Positions 43,100 through 51,364 of a stretch of 64,000 nt of DNA are shown here, piece after piece; within the stretch, counting starts at the first letter, position 1; every line of letters starts with the position of its first letter. The DNA comes from an uncultured beta proteobacterium (GTDB lineage: Bacteria; Pseudomonadota; Gammaproteobacteria; Burkholderiales; Rhodocyclaceae): positions 1-64,000 of the forward strand of contig CAIVQO010000048.1 in assembly GCA_903908065.1 (NCBI GenBank), given 5' to 3'. Made by a program: the position numbers and the translations under genes. The notes below the pieces were generated by a model that saw only the letters and a program-made list of their open reading frames with translations, had not been told where the DNA came from and ran no database searches.

Positions 43100-43608
43100 T
43101 GGTGAAACTCCAGGTGTCTGAGGATGAAATCCGCGATCGCATCGCGGTCGTCGAGTTCCAGTATCGGCAGTGACGTGCGCCCGGCCAGGGACGCCGCATC
43201 ATCGGTGGCGACGGCAACGATTGTCTCGACCCCGGTGCCGGCGATCAGCGGCTTGCCCACCGAGGGCCGATGCACTTCCAGCTTGGGGATGGGCGTTTCC
43301 TTGAAGCCTTCCACCAGCACCAGGTCGCAGTCGGAAAAGCGCGCGATCTGCTCTTCCAGCGAAGGCTCGGGGGCGCCGCGCAGTTCGTGCATCAAGACCC
43401 AGCGCTGGTCGGAAATCAGCAGCACCTCCGAGCATCCGGCCTCGCGCAGGCGATAGGAATCCTTGCCCGGATGGTCGATGTCGAAGCGATGGTGGGCATG
43501 CTTGATCAGCGAAACGCGCAGGCCCGCCGCCGTCAGGCGCGGAATCAGCGCTTCCAGCAGCGTGGTCTTGCCCGAGCCGGACCAGCCGGCGAGGCCAAAT
43601 ACCTTCAT
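43096..43608 (-). CDS. mobB: Molybdopterin-guanine dinucleotide biosynthesis adaptor MobB
   Basis: A 170-residue P-loop GTPase-like protein thought to help MobA/MoeA in making the guanine dinucleotide form of Moco. Walker A is GWSGSGKTTLLEALI, and family motifs SLIKHAHHRFDIDHPGKDSYRLREAG and LVLVEGFKETPIPKLEVHR are present. Start at 43608 after GGGGGACG; an upstream in-frame ATG lies in hairpin DNA. Overlaps moeA by four bases (ATGA). Confidence 0.93.
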   Translation of the reverse strand: MKVFGLAGWSGSGKTTLLEALIPRLTAAGLRVSLIKHAHHRFDIDHPGKDSYRLREAGCSEVLLISDQRWVLMHELRGAPEPSLEEQIARFSDCDLVLVEGFKETPIPKLEVHRPSVGKPLIAGTGVETIVAVATDDAASLAGRTSLPILELDDRDAIADFILRHLEFHQ

Positions 43609-43623
43609 GAGCACGTCCCCCCG

Positions 43624-43644
43624 CCCCCTCGCCGAGCGAGGGGG
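43624..43644. repeat. GC-rich hairpin upstream of mobB
   Basis: A perfect 9-bp inverted repeat CCCCCTCGC/GCGAGGGGG with a CGA loop. It lies between the ATP-grasp gene and mobB, close to the mobB ribosome-binding region, and has no T-run. It may slow or process the transcript. Confidence 0.4.
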
Positions 43645-43684
43645 TGACACCGGTTCGCCGCTGCGCGGCTCCGCATTCTGGCAG

Positions 43685-43717
43685 GCGCCGCCCCGGGGAC
43701 GGCCCGGCGGGCGGCGC
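43685..43717. repeat. GC-rich hairpin directly after the ATP-grasp-like gene
   Basis: Arms GCGCCGCCC and GGGCGGCGC (9 bp, perfect) bracket 15 bases and end next to the stop codon at 43718. No T-run follows on the minus strand, so it is an RNA-stability or weak termination hairpin rather than a canonical terminator. Confidence 0.35.
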
Positions 43718-45013
43718 TCACTCGGCGACCTCCGGTGACGGTACCGTCAGCACCGGCGCGAAGCCGCCGCCGGGCGTGCGGAAGTTCGTCGTCTGCCCCT
43801 GCCACAGGCGTGCCGCGATCAACTGCACGTGGCCGGCATAGACATAGTTGCGCAAGTCGAGCTTGAGTTCCACCGGCACCTCGCCCAGTTTCAGCGTGCG
43901 CGACGAGGGCGGCACCAGGGCCTGGGCGATGTAATTGCCGGCCAGGATCTCCTCGAACACACGCTTGGTCATCTTGTCGCCCCGATAGGCCGCCTTCGAT
44001 CCGTAACCGGCCGCCGGCTTGAAGAACAACTGTTTGCGCCGCGCCCAGAGGTCGTCGGCCAGGTCGGGCCTGACCAGTTCGGTGCGCGGGATCTTGGCGG
44101 CGAGGATGGCCCGCGTTTCCGCATCCACGCCCCAAGCTGAGAGCAACGCCTCGTCGCACAGCGCGACCAGGTTGCGCTTGTCGGCATACAGCGCATGGGC
44201 TTGCGGCTGCGGCGTCAGCAGGGCCGCGTCGGCCAGCCAGGCGTCACGCAGCACGGCATTGGCCGGCGCATCGAGGCTGAAATCGGTAAGCCGGTTGTAC
44301 ACCAGGTCGATGCGCAGGCCGCCATGCCACAGCGCGCCATCACGAAACTCAAGTTCGCCCGGATCGCAGATCACGGCGCGTATCCCGGCCTGTTCGAACA
44401 GGCGCTGGAACAGGACGAATTCGGGATACAGGTATTGCGTGCGCGGTGCCTCGTCGACGATGGCCACGCTGCGCAAGGGGGCGCAGTTTCCGGTGGCATC
44501 GGCAAAGGCACGCCACTCGGCGCGGAACATGTCGAGGAACAGGTGCTCCGGGGTTTCGCCCCCGAGATCACCGGGCAACAGCGTCTCGACGTCGTCGCAG
44601 CATGCCTTCTGGGCCCGCGCCAGGACCGCGTTGAGCAGCCCGCCGCCGGCGTTGGTGTTGATCTCGATCAGCTGTGGCCCCGCTTCACCGAGGTGGAAAT
44701 CGTAGCCGAGGAATACGCCGCGCGCCGCCGTAGCATGGCGTGCGGAATCTGCCGCCCAGCCCAGCACGTGCTCCCGGTAGGCCGGCAGCGCCACCACGCG
44801 CTCGACGGCCGCCACCAGGCGCGCCATGCGCGCCACATGCTCGGCGCCGACGAATGCCACCGAAGACGAGAACAGGTGCGGGCGCCCTTCCATCACCTCG
44901 GCGTGGAAGCCGGGGCTGACCCGTTCCAGCTCGGCTTCCAGGCGCCCGCTGTCGAGCGAGACGCAATGGCAATCGGCGTTCAGGCGTTCGGCGAGTTGGA
45001 TGCTGTGGCTCAT
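43718..45013 (-). CDS. Circularly permuted ATP-grasp-like protein of unknown function
   Basis: A 431-residue protein. It has segments typical of ATP-grasp-like ligases: EAGPQLIEINTNAGGGLLNAVL (the conserved E-I-N-T-N-A-G region, also seen in glutathionylspermidine synthase relatives), RKQLFFKPAAGYGSKAAYRGDKMTKRVF, and a C-terminal VELKLDLRNYVYAGHVQLIAARLWQGQTTNFRTPGGGFAPVL. The last part looks like the ATP/Mg-binding lobe. A ligase joining a carboxylate to an amine or thiol is likely, but the substrates are unknown. Its start overlaps the dinG stop (ATGA), so it is co-expressed with the helicase. Confidence 0.7.
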   Translation of the reverse strand: MSHSIQLAERLNADCHCVSLDSGRLEAELERVSPGFHAEVMEGRPHLFSSSVAFVGAEHVARMARLVAAVERVVALPAYREHVLGWAADSARHATAARGVFLGYDFHLGEAGPQLIEINTNAGGGLLNAVLARAQKACCDDVETLLPGDLGGETPEHLFLDMFRAEWRAFADATGNCAPLRSVAIVDEAPRTQYLYPEFVLFQRLFEQAGIRAVICDPGELEFRDGALWHGGLRIDLVYNRLTDFSLDAPANAVLRDAWLADAALLTPQPQAHALYADKRNLVALCDEALLSAWGVDAETRAILAAKIPRTELVRPDLADDLWARRKQLFFKPAAGYGSKAAYRGDKMTKRVFEEILAGNYIAQALVPPSSRTLKLGEVPVELKLDLRNYVYAGHVQLIAARLWQGQTTNFRTPGGGFAPVLTVPSPEVAE

Positions 45014-46983
45014 GCGCCCGATTTTACCGGCTCGCCAAAGAAGGCCTCGACCTCGGCGATCTCGCGCGTGCGCCGCATCGGCGGCAGCGAGCGCCAGATC
45101 GCCTTGCCATAGGGCTTGCCGGTCAGGCGCGGGTCGCAGATCATCAGCACGCCGCGATCCGACTCGTCGCGGATCAGGCGTCCCGAGCCCTGCTTCATGT
45201 TGATCACCGCCCGCGGCAACTGGTATTCGAGGAAGGGGTTGCGCCCCGCCGCACGCAGCTTGTCGATGCGCGCCGCCAGCACGGGGTCGTCGGGCGGCGC
45301 GAAGGGCAGCTTGTCGATCACCACCAGCGAGAGCGCCTCGCCGCGCACGTCCACGCCTTCCCAGAAACTCTGGCTGGCGACCAGGATCGCGTTGCCGAGG
45401 AAGCGGAAACGTTCCAGCAGCTCCGAGCGCGAACCCTCGCCCTGCATCAGCAGCGGCAGGTCGAGGCCCTCGGCGGCCAGCTTGTCCTGCAGCAGTTCGC
45501 GGATGCGGCGCATGGCGCGCAGCGAGGTACACAGCACGAACGCCCGCCCGCCCGAAGCGCGGATCGCCGGCCAGGCGGCTTCCGCCACTGCCTCCTGGTA
45601 GAGCGGGCTGTTGGGATCGGGCATGTGGGTTGGTGCGTAGAGCAGCGCATTGCGCTCGTAGTCGAAGGGGCTGCCCCAGATCGCGGTCGCCGCCTCGGTG
45701 AGCCCCAGTTCGCCGCAGTAGTGCGAAAAATTGCTGCCCACCGCCAGCGTGGCCGAAGCAAAGATCCAGGCGCGCGGATGGCCCTCCATCTGGCGCTGGA
45801 AAATCGGCGCGATATCGAGCGGCGTCAGGTTGAGCGACATGGCCTGCGAATAGACCTCGACCCACTTCACGACCTCATCGGCCAGTTCCTCCCCGGCGGC
45901 GGCTTGCGGATCGACACCGACGCCGCGCCAGCGCTTGAGTGCTGCTGCCAGCTCGTGGCTGCGGCGCAGGCAGTTCGCCAGGCCTTCGCCGCGCTCGGCC
46001 TGGCTGTCGAGATGACGGATCGATTCAGCAATCGCCCCGACCAGGCCGTGCAGCGCATCCTCGAAACCCGCTTCGGCTTCGATGCGCCCCGCGGGCAGGC
46101 GCAGGTTTTCGCCCTTCACCGCCAGGCGCAGGTCGCGCGCCGCCTTCTCCAGCGCACTGGCCGCCTCCTGCAAGGGCGCATAGTCCTTGGCGGCGATGAT
46201 GCCTTCGTTGCGCGTATCCCGCGCCAGTTCGATGATCTGGGTGGTAGACAGGCTTTCGCCGAAGAACAGGCCGGCCACTTCCGGCAACTGGTGCGCCTCG
46301 TCGAAGATCACGGTGTTGCAGGCGGGCAGCAACTCGCCCATGCCTTCGTCCTTGAGCATGACGTCGGCAAAGAACAGGTGGTGATTGACCACCACTACGT
46401 CGGCGGTCAGGGCATCCTGCCGCGCCGCCAGCACGAAGCAGCCCTTCTGGTGCGGGCATTCCTGGCCGAGGCAGTTTTCGCGCGTCGAGGTCGCCACCGC
46501 CCACGCGCCGGAATCTTCCGGCACGTCGATGCACTCGGCACGGTCCCCGGTTCGGGTCCGCTCGGCGAAGCGCACGATCTTGCGCAGGTGCGCCGCTTCC
46601 TCGCGCGTCGCCAGCCGTGCCGCCGACAGGGCGCGCTCCAGATGGTAGGGGCAGACATAGTTGGCCCGCCCCTTGAGCAAGGCAATCGAGGCGCCGACAC
46701 CCAGCGCATCGCGCACGGTCGGCAGGTCGCGATTGAACAACTGGTCCTGCAGGGTCTTGGTGCCGGTGGAGACGATCACCTTGCCGCCGGAAAGCAGCGC
46801 CGGAACCAGATAGGCGAAAGTCTTGCCGGTGCCGGTGCCGGCCTCGGCCACCAGTGCCTGGTTGTTGGCGATCGCCTCGGCAATGCGCTGCGCCATTTCC
46901 ACCTGCTGCGGCCGCGCGCGGAAGGCGGGAACGGCGGCGGCGAGCGGCCCTTCGGGGGCAAAGATTCTGTCGAGATCAGGCAT
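45010..46983 (-). CDS. dinG: DinG/YoaA-family Fe-S DNA helicase (XPD-like)
   Basis: A 657-residue superfamily 2 helicase that unwinds DNA 5' to 3' and resolves R-loops or repairs replication forks. Walker A AEAGTGTGKT is at 46-55 and DEAH at 228-231. Four cysteines for a [4Fe-4S] cluster are Cys111, Cys171, Cys176 and Cys182 (ENCLGQECPHQKGCF). C-terminal motifs VASQSFWEGVDVRGEALSLVVIDKLPF and QGSGRLIRDESDRGVLMICDPRL complete it. Length and domain order fit YoaA/DinG. No LexA box is clearly visible. Confidence 0.93.
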   Translation of the reverse strand: MPDLDRIFAPEGPLAAAVPAFRARPQQVEMAQRIAEAIANNQALVAEAGTGTGKTFAYLVPALLSGGKVIVSTGTKTLQDQLFNRDLPTVRDALGVGASIALLKGRANYVCPYHLERALSAARLATREEAAHLRKIVRFAERTRTGDRAECIDVPEDSGAWAVATSTRENCLGQECPHQKGCFVLAARQDALTADVVVVNHHLFFADVMLKDEGMGELLPACNTVIFDEAHQLPEVAGLFFGESLSTTQIIELARDTRNEGIIAAKDYAPLQEAASALEKAARDLRLAVKGENLRLPAGRIEAEAGFEDALHGLVGAIAESIRHLDSQAERGEGLANCLRRSHELAAALKRWRGVGVDPQAAAGEELADEVVKWVEVYSQAMSLNLTPLDIAPIFQRQMEGHPRAWIFASATLAVGSNFSHYCGELGLTEAATAIWGSPFDYERNALLYAPTHMPDPNSPLYQEAVAEAAWPAIRASGGRAFVLCTSLRAMRRIRELLQDKLAAEGLDLPLLMQGEGSRSELLERFRFLGNAILVASQSFWEGVDVRGEALSLVVIDKLPFAPPDDPVLAARIDKLRAAGRNPFLEYQLPRAVINMKQGSGRLIRDESDRGVLMICDPRLTGKPYGKAIWRSLPPMRRTREIAEVEAFFGEPVKSGA

Positions 46984-47070
46984 GGCGGGCGCGGCATGGT
47001 AGCACGCGCCACGCGCCGGGCCGAGCAGGAGTCGGCGCCGGCGATACGGCGATTTGCGGCAGGCGGACGG

Positions 47071-47076
47071 TAGAAT
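47071..47076 (+). promoter_or_regulatory. Candidate -10 for the TAXI gene
   Basis: TAGAAT lies 27 bases before the ATG at 47103. No convincing -35 at 16-18 bases upstream. Low certainty. Confidence 0.25.
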
Positions 47077-47102
47077 CGGAACACTCCGACAACCAGCCTT
47101 CC

Positions 47103-48449
47103 ATGACTTCGCCCAAGATCCTCCTGCTGCGCGCCTGGACCCGGCTCAACAGTTTTTTCGGTAAGGGCCTGGTGCTTTCGATCGGTTCGATCGTCCTGAT
47201 CGGCGTGACGGCGGCGCTGGCGGCCTTCCTCTTCCTCAACACCGCCGCACCACGCACGCTGACCATCAGCGCCGGCCCCGCCGGCAGCTCCTTCCAGCGC
47301 ACCGCCGAGCGTTACCAGAAGATCCTCGAGCGCGATGGCGTGAGCCTGAAGATCCTGCCGTCCGACGGTTCGGGGGAAAACCTTAAGCGCCTCGCCGACC
47401 CGAAGCAGCACGTCGATGTCGGCTTCGTCCTGGGCGGCGCGGCGGGCGACAAATCCTACGATGCGCTGATGTCGCTGGGCAGCATCGCCTATCAGCCGCT
47501 GACCGTCTTTTATCGCGGCGAGAAGCGCGAACTGCTGTCGGCCTTCAAGGGCAAGCGCATCAACATCGGCCCGGCGGGCAGCGGCACCCACGACCTGGCC
47601 CTGGCGCTGCTCAAGCTGAATGGCATCGTACCCGGCGCCGACACGGTGATCGACATGACCGACCTCGACGACCCGGCCAAGGCGCTGGCGGAAAATCGCG
47701 TCGATGTGGTGTTTCTCATGGGCGACTCGACCGACCGCACGGTGATCCGCAAGCTGATGCGCGACGGCGGGGTGCAGCTCTTCAGCTTCGCCCAGTCCGA
47801 TGCCTATGTGCGCCGCATCCACACACTGAACAAGCTGCACCTGCCGCGCGGCAGCCTCGATTTCGGCAACGACCTGCCGCCGGACGACATCTACCTGATC
47901 GGACCGACGGTGCAACTGGTGGCGCGCGAGTCGCTGCATCCTGCGCTTTCCGACCTGCTGCTGGAAGCGGCGCGCGAGATCCATGGCCGCCCCGGGCTCT
48001 ACCGCAAGCAGGGCGAATTCCCCGCCGCACGCGAAGGCGAGTTTCGCCTGAGCCCCGACGCCCAGCGTTACTACAGCACCGGCAAGACCTTCCTTTACCG
48101 CACATTCCCCTTCTGGCTGGCGACGCTGATCGCCCGTGTGCTGGCCTTCCTGGTGCCCATCGTGCTGTTGCTGCTGCCGGCGCTGAAGTTTGCGCCGATA
48201 ATCTACCGCTGGCGCATCGAGTCGCGCATCTACCGCTGGTACCAGGTCCTGCTGGAACTCGAGCGCGAAGCCTACAAGCCGGAGGTTGACGCCGCGCGCC
48301 GCGCCGAACTGCTGCGCCAGCTCGACCACATCGAATCAGCGGTGAATCGCATCATCATTCCGGCATCCTTCGGCGACCTGTTTTACGGCCTGCGCGGCCA
48401 CATCGGTTTCGTGCGGCGCAACCTGAACGAAGGCGTCACCAGCCCCTGA
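47103..48449 (+). CDS. TAXI-family TRAP solute-binding protein with two membrane anchors
   Basis: A 448-residue protein. An N-terminal membrane helix (LVLSIGSIVLIGVTAALAAFLFL) is followed by a TAXI-type ligand-binding domain (TLTISAGPAGSSFQRTAERYQKILE, KRINIGPAGSGTHDLALALL, VDVVFLMG, RRIHTLNKLHLPRGSLDF). A second hydrophobic segment at about 340 (FWLATLIARVLAFLVPIVLLLLPALKF) precedes a cytoplasmic-type helical tail (SRIYRWYQVLLELEREAYKPEVDAARR). TAXI proteins normally bind amino acids or organic acids for a TRAP transporter. No TRAP membrane gene is near, so it may be a sensor or receptor rather than an importer. Confidence 0.85.
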   Translation: MTSPKILLLRAWTRLNSFFGKGLVLSIGSIVLIGVTAALAAFLFLNTAAPRTLTISAGPAGSSFQRTAERYQKILERDGVSLKILPSDGSGENLKRLADPKQHVDVGFVLGGAAGDKSYDALMSLGSIAYQPLTVFYRGEKRELLSAFKGKRINIGPAGSGTHDLALALLKLNGIVPGADTVIDMTDLDDPAKALAENRVDVVFLMGDSTDRTVIRKLMRDGGVQLFSFAQSDAYVRRIHTLNKLHLPRGSLDFGNDLPPDDIYLIGPTVQLVARESLHPALSDLLLEAAREIHGRPGLYRKQGEFPAAREGEFRLSPDAQRYYSTGKTFLYRTFPFWLATLIARVLAFLVPIVLLLLPALKFAPIIYRWRIESRIYRWYQVLLELEREAYKPEVDAARRAELLRQLDHIESAVNRIIIPASFGDLFYGLRGHIGFVRRNLNEGVTSP

Positions 48450-48498
48450 AACAAAAACGGCACGGGGTGGACCGCGCCGCTTTCCCTTGCCAGACGAA

Positions 48499-49668
48499 TC
48501 AGCGCGTCATGAAGCCACGGATCGCATCGCCGGCCTTGGCCACGTTGAGCACCCCGTCAAGGTGGCCGCCGTCGCCCTCGATGACGAAGACCTCGGCCTT
48601 GCCGCCCTGGGCGATGAACTTTTCCGCTGCCTTCTTCGAGAACTCGGGCGGGAAGATCAGGTCGGAGGCCGCCGGCACGAAGAGGATGCGGGCCTTGATC
48701 TTCCCGACTTCGCTTTCGACGTTGTAGAGCTGGTTGGCCTTGGCCATGTAGATCTTGTTGTTGGCGTCCGTGGTCTTGGCGCGGGCGACGCCGGCCTTCT
48801 GCAAGGTATCTTCGATCAGGAAGACGTTGGTACGCTCGTCACCCGGATTCTTCGCCGGATCGGCCAGCTTGTAGCCGAAGCTTTTCTCGGCCCAGCCCCA
48901 GTGGCGCGCAGTCAGGGTGACCAGCTTCAGTGCCTGGGCCACGCCGTCAAGCGGCTCCTCCTTGCCGTAGTAGTCGCCGTTGTTCCACTTCGGGTCGAGC
49001 TTGATCGGCAGCACCCAGGCGTCGAGCAGGCCGATGACCCAGGGCGAGATCGAGAATCCAGGCCCGATGACGTGGATCACGCGCTCGACGTAGTCGGGAT
49101 AATTGACTGCCCACTCCATGGCCTGGACCGATCCGCCCGAGGCACCCGCCACGGCCTGCAGCTTCTTCACGCCCAGGCTGTCGAGCAAGGCCTTGTGCAC
49201 GCGCACCGAGTCGCGCATCGAAACGACCGGGAAAGACAGGCCGTAGGGCTTGCCGGTGGCCGGGTTGATCGACGAGGGCCCGGTGGTGGTGACGTTGGGG
49301 TCCTTGGTGTTGAGGTTGGCCAGCGTGTCGGCAGAAACGACGAAATACTTGTCGGTATCGATCGGCTTGCCCGGTCCGATGATCGAGTTCCAGTAACCCG
49401 GGGCGGCGTCACTCTCTTTGTACTTGCCGGCGGCATGCGAGGTGCCGGAATAAAAATGGGAGATGAAAACGGCATTGTCGCCGGCGGCATTCAGGGTGCC
49501 GTAGGTCTCGTAGCCGAACCGTACCTGGGCGATCGGCTTGCCGCCCGCCGTGGTGTAGGACGGCAGGCTGAAGACTTTCTTTTCCACCGGTTTGTCGTAG
49601 GCGCCCGCCGTTCCGGCAATGGCCAGCAGGGCGGCAGCAATCAGGTTGGACAGCAGCGGCAGGTGCAT
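48499..49668 (-). CDS. Exported MetX-like alpha/beta hydrolase (homoserine O-acetyltransferase family)
   Basis: A 389-residue alpha/beta-hydrolase of the MetX (homoserine O-acetyltransferase) type. The family core has nucleophile Ser in AVAGASGGSVQAMEWAVNYPD, a late Asp in PAASDLIFPPEFSKKAAEK and His in GDGGHLDGVLNVAK. Unlike cytoplasmic MetX it begins with an export signal (MHLPLLSNLIAAALLAIAGTAGAYD). Export makes a role in amino-acid synthesis unlikely; periplasmic ester hydrolysis or acyl transfer is more plausible. AAGGAG precedes the start. It follows a second exported hydrolase in the same direction. Confidence 0.8.
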   Translation of the reverse strand: MHLPLLSNLIAAALLAIAGTAGAYDKPVEKKVFSLPSYTTAGGKPIAQVRFGYETYGTLNAAGDNAVFISHFYSGTSHAAGKYKESDAAPGYWNSIIGPGKPIDTDKYFVVSADTLANLNTKDPNVTTTGPSSINPATGKPYGLSFPVVSMRDSVRVHKALLDSLGVKKLQAVAGASGGSVQAMEWAVNYPDYVERVIHVIGPGFSISPWVIGLLDAWVLPIKLDPKWNNGDYYGKEEPLDGVAQALKLVTLTARHWGWAEKSFGYKLADPAKNPGDERTNVFLIEDTLQKAGVARAKTTDANNKIYMAKANQLYNVESEVGKIKARILFVPAASDLIFPPEFSKKAAEKFIAQGGKAEVFVIEGDGGHLDGVLNVAKAGDAIRGFMTR

Positions 49669-49696
49669 CGGGGTTCTCCTTGGGGTGGGTTGGGGC

Positions 49697-50491
49697 TTAT
49701 TTTTGCAACGCGGGTGTCGCGCTGGCGTTTGCCGTCTGGTACTGCCGTATCCAGTCGGCGATCTTCTGCGTCACCGAGGCCTCGATGCCGAGGAACTGGT
49801 GGTGGCCGGAATGACAGGGATTACCATGGCGATCCCCGCCGTCGACGGTAATCAGTTCGACCCGCTTCGCCTTCTTCATGGCCGCCATCACGCCCGGAAT
49901 CGCATCATAGGGTGTGACCATGCAGCCGTCGTCCTTGTGGTGCACGAACAGCACGGGCTGAGTGATTTCATCGAGCATGGCCAGGGTCACCGGATGAGCG
50001 GCCGCCACAGGCTGGCGAGTGGTCGACGCGGTCAGCACGACACCATCCGGGCCGCGCTCGCCCAGCATCGCCGCCGCCGTGGCCGCCGAGAGCGAACCGT
50101 TGCTGGTGCCCACGGTCCACACCGGCAGCTTTTCGCGCTGGCGCAGAAAGGCGATTACCGCGGCGGCATCCTCCGCGTGTTCGCGGGTATGGCGAAATTC
50201 GTCGAGTACCCGCCGGTCGGACGGCACGTCGACAATGGCCACGCTGATCCCGTTGTCGTTGAAACGGCGGGCGCCGCCGGAAAGGAAGTTCTCGTTGCGG
50301 ATCGAGCCATTGGGAAAGATGCCGATGGCGCCGCCGCCGCCCTGGAACAGCACCGCGCTGGCAAAAGCGCCAGGCGCTTTGGAATAGACGAAGCGAAGCG
50401 TCACCTCGGGGCGGGTCTTGAGTTCATGGACCTCGATCTGCGCCATTGCCAAGGCGGGCATCAATCCGATGATGCCGAGAATGGACCTCAT
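49697..50491 (-). CDS. Exported alpha/beta hydrolase
   Basis: A 264-residue protein with a signal peptide (MRSILGIIGLMPALAMA) and an alpha/beta-hydrolase-like core. Possible nucleophile region is VWTVGTSNGSLSAATAAAMLG; the likely Asp/His appear in HHKDDGCMVTPYDAIPGV and HSGHHQFLGIE. It starts after a strong AGGAGG, 30 bases downstream of a secretin-N-like gene and upstream of the MetX-like gene. Substrate unknown. The classification is moderate because motifs are not fully canonical. Confidence 0.68.
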   Translation of the reverse strand: MRSILGIIGLMPALAMAQIEVHELKTRPEVTLRFVYSKAPGAFASAVLFQGGGGAIGIFPNGSIRNENFLSGGARRFNDNGISVAIVDVPSDRRVLDEFRHTREHAEDAAAVIAFLRQREKLPVWTVGTSNGSLSAATAAAMLGERGPDGVVLTASTTRQPVAAAHPVTLAMLDEITQPVLFVHHKDDGCMVTPYDAIPGVMAAMKKAKRVELITVDGGDRHGNPCHSGHHQFLGIEASVTQKIADWIRQYQTANASATPALQK

Positions 50492-50521
50492 TCATTCCTC
50501 CTGTGTTTTGTGGATCGCAGC

Positions 50522-51310
50522 TTAATCCAGGGCCTCGATCCGCAGCAAGAGTCGGCGCTGGCCAGACGCCGCTTGCGACGAATAGCGGACGATGCCACTG
50601 CCGGACGCCGACTGTTCCGTGCCGCTGCCGCCGAGTTCCATCCATTCGCCGAGGCGGCCGCTGACCGTGGTGACCAGGCGCTGGCTATTCACCGAGCCCG
50701 GCAGCGGCCCGGGCGTGTCGTCGCGCGGACTGATCTCGACCGTCACCCGATCACCGGCCAGGCGCGGCAGGGCAACGAAGCCGGTGCCGAGGTCGCGCTG
50801 CACCAGGGTTTCCGACAGGATGGCGCCGCCGGGGCCGATCACCAGTTGCCGCATGGGCAGGAAATAGCTCTGGCCAACCATGATCGCGGCGCGGCCGCCA
50901 TCGATGGTCTGCACCTGTTGCGTCACGTTGCGCCGGCTCTGGCTATCGGCTTGGTACAGGTGGCCGCGACCGGAGATCGCCGCACCGCCGGCGCCGACTT
51001 CCACGCGTGCCACAGCACCGGCGCCGCCGGCCGCACTACTGTCGCTGCCCTCCTGGCGCAGGCTGATCATCAGGCGACGCTGTGGCGTATCCAGCGCCGC
51101 GATCAACTGGCGCAGTTCGGCCTGGTTGCGCGGCGAGGCGCGCAGGAACAGCTTGTCGCCCATGCCATTGACCGCGCCGCCCGGTTCGACGAAGGGCAGC
51201 AGCTGCGGTAGCAGCGCCTCGGCCTGACGATGCCTCAGCGTAACGATTTCCAGCGCCTGGCCCCAGCCGAGGCTGCTGACGAAAAACAAGGCGACAAAGA
51301 GCCGTTTCAT
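50522..51310 (-). CDS. Small exported protein with secretin N-domain-like region
   Basis: A 262-residue protein with a signal peptide (MKRLFVALFFVSSLGWGQA). Residues 22-80 resemble a secretin N1-type domain (EIVTLRHRQAEALLPQLLPF, RASPRNQAELRQLIAALDTPQRRLMISLRQ). The rest includes a Gly/Ala-rich central part and VTVEISPRDDTPGPLPG. The pore-forming secretin domain is absent, so it cannot itself be an outer-membrane channel. It may be a periplasmic partner of a type II/IV system encoded elsewhere. Start at ATG 51310. Confidence 0.6.
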   Translation of the reverse strand: MKRLFVALFFVSSLGWGQALEIVTLRHRQAEALLPQLLPFVEPGGAVNGMGDKLFLRASPRNQAELRQLIAALDTPQRRLMISLRQEGSDSSAAGGAGAVARVEVGAGGAAISGRGHLYQADSQSRRNVTQQVQTIDGGRAAIMVGQSYFLPMRQLVIGPGGAILSETLVQRDLGTGFVALPRLAGDRVTVEISPRDDTPGPLPGSVNSQRLVTTVSGRLGEWMELGGSGTEQSASGSGIVRYSSQAASGQRRLLLRIEALD

Positions 51311-51364
51311 AACTCCACCCCTGACTCTATACTCCGCCTTCCATCGAAAGGAGGAAATCCGCAT

